Counted from the first letter of the stretch, positions 26,668 through 35,769 are shown. The stretch is 64,000 bases of DNA from an uncultured Sutterella sp. (GCA_905197905.1 CAJKAP010000001.1:248001-312000), one strand, 5' to 3'. Notes: generated by a model from the letters alone, not told the origin. Made by a program: numbers and translations.

Positions 26668-27918
26668 ATGGAAGAAAAACAAGAACAATCCCAATCCTGG
26701 AAGATCGTTCTGGTCATTTTGACCAGTTGTGCGGTCTTGATGGCGGTGAGCTACACCATGCTCATCCCATTTTTGCCGGTCTATTTAACGGAAGAATTGC
26801 ACGTTTCTCCAGATAACGCCAAGCTCTGGAGTGGCATCATCTTTTCGATTAGCTTCCTGATTTCGGGCATTATGGCCCCGATCTGGGGAGCGATTGCAGA
26901 CAAAAAATCCCGAAAATTAATGGCAGTGCGTGCCGCGATTTTGCTCGCCGTCTCCTATGGTTTGGGCGGCATTGTGCAAAACGAGTGGCAGCTCTTTTTC
27001 ATGCGCGCATTCCAAGGCTTTGCCGCTGGGCTCTGGCCCGCTTGCTTAGCCTTGATGGCAAGTTATGCCCCGCAAAATCGTCTGGGCTTTTGCATGAGTA
27101 TTATGCAGGGCGCGATGACCGCAGGTGGCGTTTTGGGTCCCTTGGCAGGCGGGACGCTTGCACACTGGTTCGGTATGCGCATGACGTTCTTCTTGGGCGC
27201 AGCCTTCCTTTTTATGATCACCATTATTTTGATGATCTACATTAAGGAACCTGCCAAGAAGGCCGCTCCTAAGGCGAGTACGGATAAGTCGAAAAAGCGC
27301 GACTCGCTTCTCAAAAACCCTGTGGTGCGCCGTATGTTGCTCGCCGCGGGCGTGGCTCAGTTGAGTATTCTTCTCGTGCAGCCCATTATGCCCATGTACA
27401 TTGAAGAGCTCTCAGGGCATGAGGGTGACATTGTGCTTGTGACGGGGATTGTGTTCTCCGCAGTGGGGCTTTCTGGGGTGATTGCCGCCCCGCTTTGGGG
27501 GATTTTCTCTGAGAAGATTGGCTTTAGACCAGCGCTTTATTCGGCACTTTTTGGGGCGGCGCTCTTTAATATGGTGCAGGCCGTACCAGACTCCTTGATC
27601 GGATTTTCCACGTGGCGCTTCATCGGCGGGCTCGCCTTTGCTGGTGTCTTCCCGATGATTAACTCCATTCTCACGATGAGTACACCTCCAGAGAGTCGTG
27701 GTCAGATTTTTGGCCTCTCCTACACGGCGCAGCAAGTGGGTAACGTGATTGGCCCGCTCGCAGGGGGTGCCATTGGGATGGTGATGCCACTTACCTGGGT
27801 GATTTTCCTCTCGGGTCTCGTACTTCTTCCAATTGCGATTTATCTTTGGATGATGCGCCCTGCGGAAGAGACAACCACGCATGGGCAAGAAGTGGACCTT
27901 AATAAGCACGCAGAGTAG
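26668..27918 (+). CDS. MFS transporter, drug-efflux type
   Basis: Major facilitator of 416 residues with 12 predicted helices. The MFS motif A is visible in loop 2-3 (PIWGAIADKKSRKLMAVRAA, about 72-91) and motif C-like GPLAGGTLAHWFG in helix 5. The pattern resembles MdtG/TetA-like proton-driven multidrug exporters; substrate cannot be deduced. GGAA precedes the ATG. Single gene with terminator at 27925-27968. Confidence 0.85.
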   Translation: MEEKQEQSQSWKIVLVILTSCAVLMAVSYTMLIPFLPVYLTEELHVSPDNAKLWSGIIFSISFLISGIMAPIWGAIADKKSRKLMAVRAAILLAVSYGLGGIVQNEWQLFFMRAFQGFAAGLWPACLALMASYAPQNRLGFCMSIMQGAMTAGGVLGPLAGGTLAHWFGMRMTFFLGAAFLFMITIILMIYIKEPAKKAAPKASTDKSKKRDSLLKNPVVRRMLLAAGVAQLSILLVQPIMPMYIEELSGHEGDIVLVTGIVFSAVGLSGVIAAPLWGIFSEKIGFRPALYSALFGAALFNMVQAVPDSLIGFSTWRFIGGLAFAGVFPMINSILTMSTPPESRGQIFGLSYTAQQVGNVIGPLAGGAIGMVMPLTWVIFLSGLVLLPIAIYLWMMRPAEETTTHGQEVDLNKHAE

Positions 27919-27924
27919 TGTTCA

Positions 27925-27968
27925 ACGCCGGTGTTTTCAAAACGGAAATGCCGGCGTAATTCTTTTTC
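27925..27968 (+). terminator. Terminator after MFS gene
   Basis: ACGCCGG and CCGGCGT arms flank an A-rich loop and are followed by AATTCTTTTTC. Confidence 0.75.
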
Positions 27969-28013
27969 ATTCTCACTTACGCAGAAAAAAATGTGAAAGT
28001 CACCGACTCTGCA

Positions 28014-28041
28014 TTGCAATCAGCCTTCTACCTGATACAAT
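28014..28041 (+). promoter_or_regulatory. Promoter of phosphate transporter gene
   Basis: TTGCAA (28014-28019) and TACAAT (28036-28041) with a 16-bp spacer and an extended -10 TG at 28033-28034. Predicts a leader of about 95 nt before the ATG at 28141. Confidence 0.55.
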
Positions 28042-28140
28042 GAGCGCGTTACGACAACTACGATGTTTTCCTAAGGTGTTCTGAGAGGTGATCGTGTACA
28101 AGCCACGAAGGAACGCGGCCGAGGGAAAGAAAAAATATCA

Positions 28141-30396
28141 ATGGATTACTTCATACTTGCTGTCTTGGGTCTTCTGGCGGCGCTCGCGGTGATTGACCTC
28201 TTTGTCGGGGTGAGCAACGACGCTGTCAACTTCTTAAATTCTGCTGTTGGTAGTCGAGCTGCGCCATTTTGGGTCATCATGCTAGTTGCAAGCATCGCGG
28301 TTCTTACCGGGGCAACCTTCTCTTCAGGGATGATGGAAGTCGCAAAAACTGGCGTGCTTCGCCCTGAATACTTCACTTTTAGCGAAGTGATCGTGGTCTT
28401 CACCGCCGTGATGGTCACCGACGTTTTACTCCTCAATACCTTCAATTCTTTGGGTCTTCCCACTTCTACTACTGTTTCGATTGTCTTTGAACTCTTGGGT
28501 GGCGCTACCGCGATGGCCTGCTACAAGGTGTGGTCAACGGGGGCTCCCTTTACCGACTTGGGGCTTTATATCAACTCTGGTAAAGCCCTTGCCATGATCA
28601 TGGCAATTCTCACTTCCGTCATTGTGGCCTTTATCGCGGGCTTGATTGTTCAGTATATTCTTCGTATCCTCTTTACTTTCCACTACGAGCGCTATTACCG
28701 CTATTTTGGCGGTCTCTTTGCTGGGGTGTCGCTCTCAGCGATTTTCTACTTCTTGGTTTTAAAAGGCTTGAGTGGCGCTTCCTTTATGACACCTGAGGCG
28801 ATTCAGTGGGTGGATACACATAACGATTGGCTCCTCTGGGCGTGCTTTATTTTGGTGACGGTCTTTACCCAGATCGCGATTTTGCTCTTTAACCTCAACA
28901 TCTTTCCCTTCATTATTTTGGCAGGGACTTTCGCGCTCGCCTTTGCTTTTGCAGGCAACGACTTGGTGAACTTTGTGGGCGTGCCTTTAGCGGCTCTTGA
29001 ATCCTTTAACATCCTGAGCGCCAATCCTGGGGTCGATCCCAACACCTTTACGATGGAAGGACTGAGAGCACAAACCACCACTCCCACAATGTATCTCTTA
29101 GCCTCTGGGATCGTGATGGTCTTGACGCTCTGGTTCTCGAAGAAAGCGCACCGTGTGATTCGCACCTCGATTAGCCTTGCCTCTGCCTCTCGTGGCGGAA
29201 AAGAGCAGTTTGGCTCCTCGCTCCCTGCGCGTATTGTCGTGCGCGGCGCGATCCGTGCGAATAATTTCTTGCATCAACTGATTCCTGCGGGTGTCTTTAC
29301 TCAGTTGGGTAAGCGCTTTGAAGCGAAAAAGATGGGACCAGACGAACAGCCACTCGCCTTTGACGCGATTCGCGCGAGCGTGAACTTAGTCTTGGCCGCA
29401 GGGCTCATTGCCTCGGCAACGAGCTTGAAGTTGCCGCTCTCGACCACTTATGTGACCTTCATGGTGGCTATGGGTTCTTCGCTTGCAGACGGCGCCTGGG
29501 ACCGTGAAAGTGCGGTCTATCGTATTTCCGGGGTGTTGACCGTGATTTCTGGCTGGTTCGTGACCGCCTTTACGGCTTTCTCCGTGTGCGCGATGTTCTG
29601 CGCCCTCTTTATCTGGCTTGGGAAGTGGTTCATCCTTCTCATGATGATTGTGGCGCTCTCCTTCGTGGTGAAAACGAATTTCTTTGTGAAGCAGCCCCAA
29701 GAAGAAATCACTGGGAAGATGCTCGCCAAAGGCGACCAGCAGAGTGTGGGTCAGTTGCTTAGTTCCTCGATCGAGCACAACTTGCATCGTACGTTGACGA
29801 TTTTGTCTGACGGTCTTCGCGCCTTCTTAGATGAAGACGAAGCCGCACTCAAATCACTCAAGAGTGAAGCGGGCGCGCTCTATGATGATACCGCTCAGGC
29901 GCGTGGTGACTACTATCAGATGACCTTAGAAGGGCAGCACGGCACCAAGGCTGACCGAGATGCCCGTAACTTCTACTATCGTGCTTTTACGAGCATGAAG
30001 GAAGTGAGTCACTCGTTGCGTGACCAGATGGGCGTTTCAGAAAACTACATTGCCAATTGCCACTCTCCCTTTAAGGGCGAGATGCGCGAAAATACGCTTC
30101 GTTTGATTCATGAGCTCGAAGGCTTGAAGAAGAACTTCTCTTCGCCTGAATGCCGCCGAGTGCTCAACTTCTTGGAAAATAGCCAGCGTAACTTCATGAC
30201 GCGCATTGGTGACGAGCAGGTGTCGCTCCGTAAGAGTGAACTCTATTTGGGCTACATTCTCTTTACTCGCGAAGTGATTAACCGCTACCAAATGGTGACG
30301 CTCTTGCAGCGTGAATTAAGTGGTGGGGTGACGCCAGAAATGCGTCAACGCCAAGAAATGGAAATGAGCGAACCGGTTCAACCTTCGGAGCGCTAA
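28141..30396 (+). CDS. Pit-family inorganic phosphate transporter with C-terminal regulatory domain
   Basis: 751 residues. The membrane part (about 1-525) has the paired Pit signatures: GVSNDAVNFLNSAVGSRAA near residue 22 and the second-repeat GNDLVNFVGVPLAA near 280, with SLGLPTSTTVSIVFELLGG and KLPLSTTYVTFMVAMGSSLADGAW. Residues 525-751 form a soluble helical region resembling PhoU (repeated R-x-x-L..., Y-Y-x-x-F-T-S-M-K-E). This architecture is larger than E. coli PitA (499) and is known from anaerobic gut bacteria. With the Na/Pi protein at 7422 the window encodes two phosphate carriers with PhoU-like tails. Confidence 0.9.
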   Translation: MDYFILAVLGLLAALAVIDLFVGVSNDAVNFLNSAVGSRAAPFWVIMLVASIAVLTGATFSSGMMEVAKTGVLRPEYFTFSEVIVVFTAVMVTDVLLLNTFNSLGLPTSTTVSIVFELLGGATAMACYKVWSTGAPFTDLGLYINSGKALAMIMAILTSVIVAFIAGLIVQYILRILFTFHYERYYRYFGGLFAGVSLSAIFYFLVLKGLSGASFMTPEAIQWVDTHNDWLLWACFILVTVFTQIAILLFNLNIFPFIILAGTFALAFAFAGNDLVNFVGVPLAALESFNILSANPGVDPNTFTMEGLRAQTTTPTMYLLASGIVMVLTLWFSKKAHRVIRTSISLASASRGGKEQFGSSLPARIVVRGAIRANNFLHQLIPAGVFTQLGKRFEAKKMGPDEQPLAFDAIRASVNLVLAAGLIASATSLKLPLSTTYVTFMVAMGSSLADGAWDRESAVYRISGVLTVISGWFVTAFTAFSVCAMFCALFIWLGKWFILLMMIVALSFVVKTNFFVKQPQEEITGKMLAKGDQQSVGQLLSSSIEHNLHRTLTILSDGLRAFLDEDEAALKSLKSEAGALYDDTAQARGDYYQMTLEGQHGTKADRDARNFYYRAFTSMKEVSHSLRDQMGVSENYIANCHSPFKGEMRENTLRLIHELEGLKKNFSSPECRRVLNFLENSQRNFMTRIGDEQVSLRKSELYLGYILFTREVINRYQMVTLLQRELSGGVTPEMRQRQEMEMSEPVQPSER

Positions 30397-30407
30397 AAAA
30401 AGAAAAG

Positions 30408-30445
30408 GCCGCTGAAAGTTCATACTCTCAGCGGCTTTAGTTTTA
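30408..30445. terminator. Bidirectional terminator between pit and smpB
   Basis: GCCGCTGA (30408-30415) pairs with TCAGCGGC (30428-30435). T-rich tails exist on both strands (TTTAGTTTT plus; CTTTTCTTTTTTT minus), serving convergent genes. Confidence 0.85.
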
Positions 30446-30464
30446 TGAGTTAGCCGAGCAAGGT

Positions 30465-30938
30465 TTAGCGCTCAAAGGCGCGACGCCCTTGGCTATTTCG
30501 CTTCATGAGACGGCCTTGTTCGCGCTGCCATTCACGCTTACTTTCGTCGTTACGCTTTTCAAATTCACGCTTACCACGAGCAAGTGCGACCGTTACCTTG
30601 ACACGACCATTGGTGAAATGCAGATCCAAGGGGACAAGGGTGTAGCCAGCGCGTTCCACTTTCCCAATGAGTTTGGCGATTTCACGGCGATGCATCAAGA
30701 GTTTGCGCGTACGATTCGAGTCAAGCGTTTCGTGAGTGCAAACCTGATCAGCCGGGTTCATATGTGCATTACAGAGAAAGAGCTCCCCGTCACGCACATA
30801 AATATGCGCAAAATTAATTTGTGCACGAGAGGCGCGCACACTTTTCACTTCCCAACCATTTAACACGATACCCGCTTCAAAGCGTTCTTCAATCGTGTAG
30901 TCATGGCGGGCACGTCGATTTTGAATATTGTTGGCCAT
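30465..30938 (-). CDS. smpB: SsrA-binding protein SmpB
   Basis: tmRNA-binding protein of 157 residues needed for trans-translation and rescue of stalled ribosomes. The core shows NRRARHDYTIEERFEAGIVLNGWEVKS, DGELFLCNAHM, and the basic tail KREWQREQGRLMKRNSQGRR that enters the ribosomal mRNA channel. The ATG at 30938 is chosen because the protein then starts like other SmpB proteins; AAGGA lies about 11 bases upstream. Divergent from rnfH. Confidence 0.95.
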   Translation of the reverse strand: MANNIQNRRARHDYTIEERFEAGIVLNGWEVKSVRASRAQINFAHIYVRDGELFLCNAHMNPADQVCTHETLDSNRTRKLLMHRREIAKLIGKVERAGYTLVPLDLHFTNGRVKVTVALARGKREFEKRNDESKREWQREQGRLMKRNSQGRRAFER

Positions 30939-31250
30939 GATGGTGTTATTCCTTTTTTCGCGCAAAGCGGACTTTCGTAGACGATTCACTCCTCTCGTCT
31001 TTTTCTAGCAATCTTGGCTTTGCACGCAATGTTAGTAGTTTAAGTCACAGCTCTCTGGCGGAAAAAAGCGTTGCAACAGATAGATGACAGAGCAGCTGGA
31101 GAAGGCAAAACCAAAGAAAACGCTTCAAAATGGACAGACTCTGCTGGATAGAAGATCTGCGAGAAGCGCCATATGGTTTCGCTGTCGGGTACACTATTGT
31201 ACCGTCCTTTCCAATTTTTCGTATTTCACCAAAGAAAAAGAGTCTACCAA
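30939..31250. other. Divergent smpB/rnfH intergenic region
   Basis: About 310 bp with no gene. In many Beta- and Gammaproteobacteria ratA lies here next to rnfH; I see no remnant. A TACACT (near 31190) may be the rnfH -10. Confidence 0.5.
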
Positions 31251-31574
31251 ATGCAAGTTGAAGTCATCGAAGTGACCGATAAAGGGATCCACTCTCACCC
31301 TGTGACGCTCCATGTAGGGGCGAGCGCTCTTGAGGCCATTGAAGCCGCAGGCTTAGCGTTGGGAGAAAATGATGCCATCTCGCTTTGGGGAAGAAAAGTG
31401 AAGACGGACGCAACCCTTTCTGAGGGTGACCGCGTCGAGCTCGCCCGAGCGTTAGTCTGTGACCCGAAAAAAGTGCGTCAAGAGCACGCTTTAGCGCAAG
31501 GGGATATTCGTGTGGTGACCGCAGGGCGGCACGGTGGACGACGCCGCGTCACACAACCAAAAGACGGTGAATAA
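31251..31574 (+). CDS. rnfH: RnfH family ubiquitin-like protein
   Basis: 107-residue beta-grasp protein of the RnfH (UPF0125) family. Typical features are VEVIEV...HPVTLHVGASALEAIEAAGL, LWGRKVKTDATLSEGDRVELARALVCDPKKVRQEHA. The ATG at 31251 is chosen over in-frame codons to 31173 because it gives the family start. The cellular role is unclear; the name derives from linkage to rnf clusters, while linkage to smpB/ratA is widespread and is partly kept here without ratA. Confidence 0.85.
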   Translation: MQVEVIEVTDKGIHSHPVTLHVGASALEAIEAAGLALGENDAISLWGRKVKTDATLSEGDRVELARALVCDPKKVRQEHALAQGDIRVVTAGRHGGRRRVTQPKDGE

Positions 31575-31637
31575 GCCAGTCAATGCGTGCTCCAAAGCGC
31601 AAAACACAATTTTTTTTCTCTCAAGGTGGTTAAGGTT

Positions 31638-31933
31638 TGTTACAATACCTACTTTGCTAGTCAAACACTGATCTTAGGCGATCCTATCAACGACTGCATT
31701 AGAGCTTAACGCACACTTCGCGCGTCCCCACTTGGTTTCTTCTCCAGAAACCTTGCGTGAACCCGAACTCTGTCAAAGTCTTCTTTCCTTTGAGACGTAG
31801 ACATCTTCTCAAGAGGTGAGCACCTTTTTCGGGAGTGACGTTTTTAGCCAAATCGAGAGACCAAACGAGTCTCTCCAGCCTGTGATTGCCTAAAGATTGC
31901 CAACAAAAAATCTGCCAACAAGGAATCTATAAA
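31638..31933 (+). promoter_or_regulatory. Extended -10 promoter and about 280-nt leader of the Na+:amino-acid symporter gene
   Basis: TG-T-TACAAT (31638-31646) is an extended -10 and predicts transcription from about 31653, giving an unusually long leader. The leader holds GGTTTCT/AGAAACC (loop TCTCC, near 31734-31752), AGGT/ACCT followed by TTTTT (near 31815-31829), and AGAGAC/GTCTCT (31856-31874). No glycine-riboswitch core sequence was found. Attenuation or sRNA control is possible. Confidence 0.4.
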
Positions 31934-33364
31934 GTGGATTGGTTAAGTGAAATTGTGTCCGTATTAAACGGATATTTGTGGTCTTATATTCTCATTGCCA
32001 TGTTAGTTGGCTTGGGATTGTGGTTTACGATTCGCACGAAGTTTGTTCAGATCGTGCAAATCCGCGAAATGTTCCGCCTCGTGACGGAAGGTGCTCGCGC
32101 TAAACCACGTCAAGGACATATCTCGACGTTCCAGGCGTTCTGTGTTTCGACGGCATCTCGCGTGGGTGTGGGTAATATCGCTGGTATCGCCATTGCTATC
32201 GTCGTGGGCGGCCCTGGTGCCGTTTTCTGGATGTGGGTGATTGCCACGATTGGTGCGGCTTCTGGCTTTGTGGAATCCACTTTGGCTCAGATCTATAAGG
32301 TGCCTCGCGCAGGTGGTGGCTTCTTGGGTGGTCCTGCTTACTATATTGGTAACGTGTTGAGAAGCCCCTTCTTTGCCTGGCTCTTTGCTGTGTTGATTTC
32401 GGTCACCTACGGTTTGATCTTTAATTCCGTGCAGGCTAACACGATTGCGGCTTCTATCAAAGAAACGTTTACGCTTTCCACGGAAGTCTCTGGCGTGATT
32501 ATCGCTGCCTTTACGGGTCTCGTCATTTTCGGCGGGATGACCCGTATTGCTAAGGTGGTGGGCTTGATGGTGCCCTTTATGGCGGGTGCCTATTTGCTCA
32601 TCGCGATTATCGTGACGATCATGAATATCACGATGCTCCCCACCGTTTTTGCCACCATCTTCAAGGCTGCTTTTGGCTTTGATGCGGTGATGGGCGCTGG
32701 TGTGGGTGTTGCGATGATGACCGGTATCAAGCGTGGCTTATTCTCGAACGAAGCTGGTATGGGTGCGGTGCCAAATGCGGCTGCTGCTGCGGATGCGACT
32801 CACCCTGTGAAGCAGGGTTTGGTGCAGGCTTTGGGTGTTTACTTTGACACGTTGATCGTCTGTACGGCTTCCGCCATGCTCGTCCTCTTGTCGCCTGAAT
32901 GGTCCTCGTCTGGGAAGACGGGTATCGAACTCATTCAGTTGGTCTTAGCGGGCCAGTTGGGTGGTTGGACCAACTACTTCATCTCGATCGTGGTGCTCTT
33001 TTTCGCTTTTAGTTCCATCATTGGTAACTACTTCTATGGCGAAATGAACATGGACTTCATCAGTAAGAGTCGTTGGGCCCTGCCGATCTTCCGCTTCTTT
33101 GTGGTGGTGATGGTTTATGTGGGTTCTGTTGCGAAGCTCTCCTTTGTGTGGGACTTGGCCGACCTCTTTATGGCATTGATGGCCATGCTTAACTTGATCG
33201 CGATCGCGCTCTTGGGTAAGTACGCTTATGTGGCTTTGGACGACTATGTCCGTCAGAAGAAAGCGGGCATCCTTAATCCTGAGTTTGACCCCAAGGTGAT
33301 GCCTAACCAAACGGGCATCCTTTGCTGGCCTCGTCACAAGGAAGAAGAATTAGACCAGGACTAA
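31934..33364 (+). CDS. AGCS-family sodium:alanine/glycine symporter
   Basis: 476-residue membrane protein importing small neutral amino acids with Na+. Family motifs are GLWFTIRTKFVQIVQ, the GNIAGIAIAIVVGGPGAVFWMW segment (about 80-101), and the AGCS signature around GIKRGLFSNEAGMGAVPNAAAAAD (about 270). The start is placed at a GTG (31934) with AAGGA nine bases upstream; a TTG frame start at 31886 lacks support. Terminator at 33394. Alanine versus glycine preference is not decidable. Confidence 0.93.
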   Translation: MDWLSEIVSVLNGYLWSYILIAMLVGLGLWFTIRTKFVQIVQIREMFRLVTEGARAKPRQGHISTFQAFCVSTASRVGVGNIAGIAIAIVVGGPGAVFWMWVIATIGAASGFVESTLAQIYKVPRAGGGFLGGPAYYIGNVLRSPFFAWLFAVLISVTYGLIFNSVQANTIAASIKETFTLSTEVSGVIIAAFTGLVIFGGMTRIAKVVGLMVPFMAGAYLLIAIIVTIMNITMLPTVFATIFKAAFGFDAVMGAGVGVAMMTGIKRGLFSNEAGMGAVPNAAAAADATHPVKQGLVQALGVYFDTLIVCTASAMLVLLSPEWSSSGKTGIELIQLVLAGQLGGWTNYFISIVVLFFAFSSIIGNYFYGEMNMDFISKSRWALPIFRFFVVVMVYVGSVAKLSFVWDLADLFMALMAMLNLIAIALLGKYAYVALDDYVRQKKAGILNPEFDPKVMPNQTGILCWPRHKEEELDQD

Positions 33365-33393
33365 TGGATTAAGACTTCTCGTCAACAAAATTG

Positions 33394-33446
33394 AAGGCAG
33401 ATATTCTGTGCGCAAAAGGCGCTTTAGAATGTCTGCCTTTGTTTTT
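33394..33446 (+). terminator. Terminator after AGCS symporter
   Basis: AAGGCAGATATTCT (33394-33407) pairs with AGAATGTCTGCCTT (33426-33439) with one G-U pair, inner GCGC/GCGC, then TTTGTTTTT. Confidence 0.88.
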
Positions 33447-33948
33447 GCCCGCCTCTCTGGTTTTCCCGCAAGCACTCTGGGAGAGGGAGAGATACCTCAA
33501 GAGGGAGAGGGGTAGATACATCTCTCAAGACTTAGGTCAAAAGTATTAACTTTTAAGTTAAGTATTTGATTTTTAAAGAAATGTACTTCGGTATTAGGGT
33601 TTCCCCTTTCTCTCCCTATTGGCGTATACCCTAATTCTTAAATTGTCCTTAAACTTAAGGTGTGCTAAGAAAAGGGCTTATTCCGTCCTGTCAAGATTTG
33701 AATGAACACTTTTTCAAGGCATTCCACCTGTTGATCGATCGCGACGAACCCCAAGTCGTGGCGAACTCATAAAAGAAAAATAGGTGGCTACCAGATGACA
33801 TCCTGGAACGTTAAGCCGACCCCTTTTATAGGCTTGAGAGACCCCTTCCTCAAAAATGCTTTGCGCTTGTGGTTTCGCCTCTCGTTGTCGGAATCAGCTC
33901 CCTCATAAGACTGACGATGTCGATATCTATCCCCAAGGAGAAAACATA
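33447..33948. other. Long upstream region of the nitrite reductase gene
   Basis: About 500 bp without a gene. Notable: inverted repeat ATTAGGGT (33593-33600) / ACCCTAAT (33628-33635), GAGAGAT/ATCTCTC arms (about 33481-33528), and CCTTAA-ac-TTAAGG near 33647-33660. No FNR box or NarL 7-2-7 site matches exactly. Presumably carries the regulated promoter. Confidence 0.45.
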
Positions 33949-35565
33949 ATGACAAAGCTTACAATGAAGCCGTTGGTTGCTGCCGCTGCCCTTCTCGGGA
34001 TGGCGTTTAGTGCCTCCGCTTTTGCTGCTGCTGAATGTAATGCTTGCCACTCGAACGTTGCGAAGGACCATGCTGGTGCTGTTCACGCTTCTGTCGATTG
34101 CGCAAGTTGCCACTCCGGTACTAAGGAACACTTGAAAGACATCAAGGCTCGTCCTAGCACCAATATGGATCCGGCTAACTGCGGTGCTTGCCACCCGAAT
34201 CAGTACAAATCTCTCTTCACGATGAGCGATAAGCCTGCTCGCCTCTCCAAGAAGGAAGCGACTGGTCCTGCTCCTGACCCGTTCTTTGACCGTGCGTTGG
34301 GCGCTCATGGCTTCACGAAAGAACACGACGAACCGCGTGGACACCAGATGATGGTGATCGACCAGTTTGCTGTCGACCGTGCTTTCGGTGGCCGCTTCCA
34401 GCCTAAGGATGGCTGGCTCTACAGCACGTTGCCTGATGGCAAGTCCTACAAGGCATGGAATGTCTTGAAGGATTTGGAACCCTCCAGCAACGGTCAGAAG
34501 ACCTTTATGCCGGGTACGGCTACCGCTGCTAACGCAGTGTGCTGGACCTGTAAGTCCTCCGACGCAATGCTCGACTGGGCCTACATGGGCGACAAGGTTG
34601 AAGGTGCTAAGTGGAACCGCGGTTCCGATCCTGTGCAGCTCGTTCGCACGGTTCAGCACGCTATCAACTGCAACATCTGTCACGATCCGCATAGCGGCAA
34701 GCCACGCATCCAGCGTGACGCTTTGATCGATGCAATGACCCGTGACGATCCGAACAACGTTTACAAGACGATGGCTGCTAACCCGACCACCGTTGACGTT
34801 AAGGACGCTGGTGTTCGTGGCTTCACCCGTAAGTTGGGCTTCCTCGGTCGCTCCGACTCTCGTTTGATGTGCGCTCAGTGCCACGTCGAATACGTGTGCA
34901 ACCCTGGTATCGATGCTAAGACTGGTCAGAAGATCGGCTTTGATAATCGCTTGACGAACCACTTCCCGTGGAAGAACGCCGACCAGATCGAAGCCTACTA
35001 CGAAGAAGTTGGCTTCCGTGACTTCAAGCACAACCGTACTGGTGCCTTGCTCGTTAAGATGCAGCATCCGGACTCCGAAACGTTCTTCGGTTCCGTGCAT
35101 GACAAGGCTGGTGCTGAATGCCAGACCTGTCATATGCCTAAGGTTAAGGACAAGGATGGTAAGACCTTCACGTTGCACTGGGCTACTTCGCCTAAGCACT
35201 ACGTCAAGGAAACCTGCTTGACCTGCCACAAGGACAAGAATGAAAAGCAGATGGTGACCGCTATCGACACGATGAAGAATCACTTCCGTGGCAAGTTGCG
35301 CGAAACCGAAGCTCGTATGAACGACATGTTCGACGCATTCGACTTGGCTAAGGTCGCTGGTGTGGATGAAAAGGTGTTGGAAGAAGCTCGTAAACTTCAC
35401 TCCACCGCACACCTCAACTGGGAATACTGGACGGCTGTGAACGGCGCTTACTTCCATAACCACGAAATGGCTATGCGTAGTTTGGCCAAGGCCACCAAGG
35501 CTGCTACCGACGCTTCCACGCTCTTGCGTAAGGCGATCGATGAAAAGAACGCAGCTAAGAAGTAA
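33949..35565 (+). CDS. Octahaem ammonia-forming cytochrome c nitrite reductase
   Basis: Periplasmic enzyme of 538 residues reducing nitrite to ammonia with six electrons. Signal peptide about 1-27. Eight haem sites are visible: CXXCH at 30, 51, 78, 241, 308, 391 and 423, and the active-site CWTCK at 198, in which Lys replaces the proximal His. An N-terminal three-haem domain plus a NrfA-like five-haem core, with CXXCK as the fourth site, is the layout of Thioalkalivibrio octahaem nitrite reductase, not pentahaem NrfA. Tyr315-Val-Cys317 matches the Tyr-Cys crosslink pair known there. Strong codon bias indicates high expression. AAGGAG eight bases upstream sets the start. A cytochrome-maturation gene follows. 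Confidence 0.9.
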   Translation: MTKLTMKPLVAAAALLGMAFSASAFAAAECNACHSNVAKDHAGAVHASVDCASCHSGTKEHLKDIKARPSTNMDPANCGACHPNQYKSLFTMSDKPARLSKKEATGPAPDPFFDRALGAHGFTKEHDEPRGHQMMVIDQFAVDRAFGGRFQPKDGWLYSTLPDGKSYKAWNVLKDLEPSSNGQKTFMPGTATAANAVCWTCKSSDAMLDWAYMGDKVEGAKWNRGSDPVQLVRTVQHAINCNICHDPHSGKPRIQRDALIDAMTRDDPNNVYKTMAANPTTVDVKDAGVRGFTRKLGFLGRSDSRLMCAQCHVEYVCNPGIDAKTGQKIGFDNRLTNHFPWKNADQIEAYYEEVGFRDFKHNRTGALLVKMQHPDSETFFGSVHDKAGAECQTCHMPKVKDKDGKTFTLHWATSPKHYVKETCLTCHKDKNEKQMVTAIDTMKNHFRGKLRETEARMNDMFDAFDLAKVAGVDEKVLEEARKLHSTAHLNWEYWTAVNGAYFHNHEMAMRSLAKATKAATDASTLLRKAIDEKNAAKK

Positions 35566-35591
35566 TCTTTCGAGGTAGCTTCTCCTAAGAA

Positions 35592-35631
35592 AAAGCGGGT
35601 GGAATCGAATTTTCGGTTCTGCCCGCTTTCC
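35592..35631 (+). terminator. Terminator after nitrite reductase gene
   Basis: AAAGCGGG pairs with CCCGCTTT with extra GAA/TTC pairing inside; T tail is short (TTTCC). Confidence 0.7.
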
Positions 35632-35769
35632 TGTAAATTGGCGTGTAGTCTTTTTGCCTCACGCTAAGACTCAAGAAAACTCAACGTGCTAATCTTGAGT
35701 TCTTCCACAATCAAGCCCCCATTTCTCAACTGATTGTGAAAGCACTCATTTCCCGACAAAGTTAGACAA

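Noticed and set aside
31653..31933. Glycine riboswitch before the AGCS symporter
   Set aside because: The conserved glycine aptamer core sequences were looked for and not found, despite the typical gene context.
33447..33948. FNR or NarL/NarP sites before the nitrite reductase gene
   Set aside because: Only half-sites such as TTGAT are present; none reaches the TTGAT-N4-ATCAA or 7-2-7 heptamer pattern.
33850..35463. 537-codon open frame antisense to the nitrite reductase gene
   Set aside because: It is a shadow produced by the strongly biased codon use of the highly expressed sense gene; no ribosome-binding site and no recognisable protein features.
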